From positions 1 to 8,405 of the forward strand of contig CAYMLQ010000268.1 of the NCBI GenBank assembly GCA_964390795.1: a DNA stretch of 8,405 bases, given 5' to 3'. Both the position numbers and the translations under genes were made by a program. The notes below the pieces were generated by a model, which was given only the letters and a program-made list of their open reading frames with translations, had not been told where the DNA came from and did no database searches. Source of the DNA: CAYMLQ01 sp964390795 (lineage in GTDB: Bacteria > Verrucomicrobiota > Kiritimatiellia > RFP12 > UBA1067). This document shows, in pieces, positions 6,540 through 8,405 of the stretch; position 1 is the stretch's first letter; each line of letters begins with the position of its first letter.

Positions 6540-6569
6540 AAAACAAAGACGGGGACAAGAGTGTCCCCG
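6540..6569 (-). terminator. Intrinsic terminator for the minus-strand gene
   Basis: CGGGGACA (6550-6557) and TGTCCCCG (6562-6569) form a perfect 8-bp GC-rich stem with a 4-nt loop. Read on the minus strand the stem is followed at once by TCTTTGTTTT (6549 to 6540), a reasonable U-rich tail. It lies about 92 bp past the stop codon of the minus-strand gene. The hairpin may also belong to the dispersed palindromes in this gap. Confidence 0.5.
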
Positions 6570-6640
6570 CTCCCAGGGGGGACAAGGGAAGAAGACGGTA
6601 GCTGAAGGGCTTCTCGATGTTGGAGCTGACAACGGCTACC

Positions 6641-6675
6641 CAACTCCTAACTCCTAAATGCTAACTCCTAAATTC
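6641..6675. repeat. Second heptamer array, running into the minus-strand gene end
   Basis: Five units in strict 7-bp phase are CAACTCC, TAACTCC, TAAATGC, TAACTCC and TAAATTC. The unit type YAACTCC differs by one base from CAACTCT in the array at 4143-4180, so both belong to one heptamer family. The last two units lie inside the coding region of the minus-strand gene and provide its last codons and stop. No inverted partner is seen nearby. Confidence 0.75.
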
Positions 6676-8405
6676 TGATCCCTCCAGCACCCACTCGAAG
6701 GCGGGTACTGGCGGTTCGAGGCGCAGGTCGGCCCACGCGCCCCAGTCGCCGCTGCTGTTGTCCTTCTCGCCCACGTCGGTCATGAGCAGCAGGCTGATGC
6801 GCTGCCCGGCCCAGGGCGTGAGCAGGCCTTCAAGCGCGAACCAGGCGTGACTTGTGACCGTCCGTCTTGCGATCTCGGTGCGCTTCCCAGACGCGTCCTC
6901 GACGACCGCGCGGAAGAGGATGCCGTCACCGGCGTCGCTGCCGTCCTGCTTGCCCACCGCGCAGCGGAAGGCCAGAGGCTGCTGCGGCAGCGCGAGTGCG
7001 TAACGGGCGAAGGTATAGCCCGTGCCCTTCACATAGGGCGGGTGCATGAAGAGCCCGCGCGGCTTGGTGCTGCCGCCGCAGGTGGATGCCGCGTTGTGGA
7101 GCTGAGCGCCGGTGGACGTGTCGAGCGGCGTCGCCGCCGCGTTGCGCAGGCACATGCCCGCGATGCGGCTGGGCGGCAGGGCGAGCGACCGCGCGACGGG
7201 GCGGCGCGTCAGTGTGCGGGTCACTGGCGCGAGGCCGCTGGCGGCGTTGAAACGCAGCTCGAAGGCGAGCGCGTCCGCCTGGCTCGCGCCGGGCGGCAGC
7301 GTCAGGCGCTGCGGCGCGTTGGTGCCCGGCTCGAGCGTGAAGGGATGCTCGACCTTCTCCCAGCACAGCCGCGCGGGGCGCGGCATGGAGAAGCGCGAGA
7401 CCGGGCGCACCACCAGCGTGCCGTTTTCAACGGTGGCGGAGAGGGTCGCGGCTTCGGTCACCGTAAAGTCGATCCACGCGCCCTCGAACGTCTGCCACAC
7501 GCGAGCCCCGGGCTTGGCGTTAGCCGGAATCGTGACTTCATGCGCCGCAGCGCCCCGCACGGTGAGGCGCTCGCCGGGCGCGGCTTCGGTGGCGTCGCAG
7601 GCGAGCGGCGAGACGGGCGGTCGCGTGCCTTTGCGGACGTAGTAGGAAAAAGCGTTTTTGACGGGCTGCACGTAGCTGAGGCCGCGCGCGACGCGCACCT
7701 CGGCGGGGCCGATGACCTGAAGGTCCTGCGCGATGGCGATGGCCTCGGTGATCGCGAAAGGGAAGCCCGCTTCGGCGGTCTTGTGGAGCAGGATTTCCGC
7801 GGCGTTGTTCGTGAGCGCGCGGCAGATGGCGACACCGGCGCTCGCCCCTTCGGGGAAACGGGCGAAGCGGCCGCGCCCGTCGATGTACGTGTACTCGGGC
7901 GAGACCGAGAGGTCGGCGCGGCAGCCGTTGAGGTCGCCGCTGAAGACGTAGACCGTGCCGCTGGAGCTGTGGCCCCAGTAGCCGTTCGGCGGCAGGTCGA
8001 GGGACACACCTTCCACGCGGGTCTTCAGGCGTTCGGTCATGCTGCCATTGGCGGCCGTGACGCAGCCGTTGGCGTAACGGGTGACCACCTGCGAACGCGT
8101 GTAGACGCCGTTGGCGAGGGCGGCCGAGGTCTCGTACGCAACGCCGCCGTCTGCCACGTACGAGATGGTGTCGGCGGAGGACTGCGTGTAGAGGCTGGCG
8201 AGCGACTGGAGCATGTAGTAGCTGCGCAGCTCGCCCTCGCGGCCGTAGAGCAGAAAGCCGGGATGACCGAAAGCCACGGTGGCGGCGAGGAAACGGTCGC
8301 GCGCGACGTCGGCGTCGGCGGGCGCACTCTTGCCGGGATAGAACATCTCGGGGTTGCCCATGCCGAAGTTGCAGCAGAGGTCGTGCATACGGCGCAGGTC
8401 GAAGT
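6661..8405 (-). CDS. C-terminal part of a large carbohydrate-active-type protein with NPCBM-like domain (partial, N-terminus off window)
   Basis: The frame stays open through the right edge (residues FDLRR precede the first ATG at 8388), so the true start lies outside and the gene is truncated by the window. About 580 residues are visible. The first 100 (LCCNFGMGNPEMFYPG, then RDRFLAATVAFGHPGFLLYG) resemble the end of a glycoside-hydrolase-type barrel; this is an impression, not a family assignment. A beta-rich region follows (about 7200-8050). The last domain (about 6690-7170), with HPPYVKGTGYTFARYALALP, AVGKQDGSDAGDGILFRAVV and NSSGDWGAWADLRLE, fits the NPCBM-like carbohydrate-binding fold. 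The end is WVLEGSEFRS, with the final residues encoded by a heptamer array. It converges on the two cytochrome genes and is unlikely to share their operon. It is probably a secreted or envelope polysaccharide-degrading protein. Confidence 0.8.
   Translation of the reverse strand, partial: FDLRRMHDLCCNFGMGNPEMFYPGKSAPADADVARDRFLAATVAFGHPGFLLYGREGELRSYYMLQSLASLYTQSSADTISYVADGGVAYETSAALANGVYTRSQVVTRYANGCVTAANGSMTERLKTRVEGVSLDLPPNGYWGHSSSGTVYVFSGDLNGCRADLSVSPEYTYIDGRGRFARFPEGASAGVAICRALTNNAAEILLHKTAEAGFPFAITEAIAIAQDLQVIGPAEVRVARGLSYVQPVKNAFSYYVRKGTRPPVSPLACDATEAAPGERLTVRGAAAHEVTIPANAKPGARVWQTFEGAWIDFTVTEAATLSATVENGTLVVRPVSRFSMPRPARLCWEKVEHPFTLEPGTNAPQRLTLPPGASQADALAFELRFNAASGLAPVTRTLTRRPVARSLALPPSRIAGMCLRNAAATPLDTSTGAQLHNAASTCGGSTKPRGLFMHPPYVKGTGYTFARYALALPQQPLAFRCAVGKQDGSDAGDGILFRAVVEDASGKRTEIARRTVTSHAWFALEGLLTPWAGQRISLLLMTDVGEKDNSSGDWGAWADLRLEPPVPAFEWVLEGSEFRS

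Noticed and set aside
6132..6605. 157-codon plus-strand frame in the convergent gap
   Set aside because: It runs through hairpins and repeat copies, has low-complexity Arg/Gly/Pro/Ser composition and has no credible ribosome binding site.
6399..6632. 77-codon minus-strand frame containing PPWERGHSCPRLCF
   Set aside because: This peptide is the translation of the hairpin region at 6540-6585 and of repeat copy B. It is best explained as spurious coding of dispersed intergenic repeats.

Overview
The window looks like GC-rich chromosomal DNA from a member of the PVC group, most likely Verrucomicrobiota or Kiritimatiellota. That placement is inferred from gene content and not from a marker gene. 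The supporting signs are a secreted PA14-domain cytochrome related to the hydrazine synthase alpha (HzsA-like) superfamily, a C-terminal sulfatase-modifying-factor (FGE-like) domain, a YVTN-propeller dihaem cytochrome, and a large carbohydrate-active-type protein with an NPCBM-like domain. Codon choice strongly avoids TTA, CTA and TCA.

Layout: (1) The left edge (2-70) is the last 22 codons of an upstream plus-strand gene. Its stop codon lies inside a tandemly duplicated, T-rich terminator-like element (63-94). (2) A promoter-like stretch with a dyad (108-144) and a strong ribosome binding site precede a 1310-codon secreted protein (186-4118). Its order is signal peptide, PA14, linker, beta-propeller with a helical insertion, HzsA-like middle domain with two CxxCH haem sites, and FGE-like domain lacking the catalytic cysteines. 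(3) A 163-bp gap holds a large hairpin built from 7-bp tandem repeats, followed by a T-tract. (4) A 612-codon secreted protein (4282-6120) has a YVTN-type propeller and a C-terminal dihaem cytochrome-peroxidase/MauG-like region. (5) A 540-bp convergent gap has no convincing intact gene. It holds a possible methyltransferase N-terminal remnant, several hairpins, an imperfect repeat pair and a likely minus-strand terminator. (6) A minus-strand gene (6661 to beyond the right edge) encodes the C-terminal part of a large carbohydrate-active-type protein. Its stop codon lies in a second heptamer array.

The two cytochrome genes are collinear and adjacent, both are exported, and both pair a beta-propeller with two c-type haems. 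They may form a periplasmic or cell-surface redox module in which the 1310-residue protein binds or oxidises a substrate and the 612-residue protein handles electrons or peroxide. The substrate cannot be read from the sequence, and nothing here supports true anammox hydrazine synthesis. The most distinctive items are the four-part fusion with a cysteine-less FGE-like domain, and the heptamer repeats of one family found in two intergenic places.
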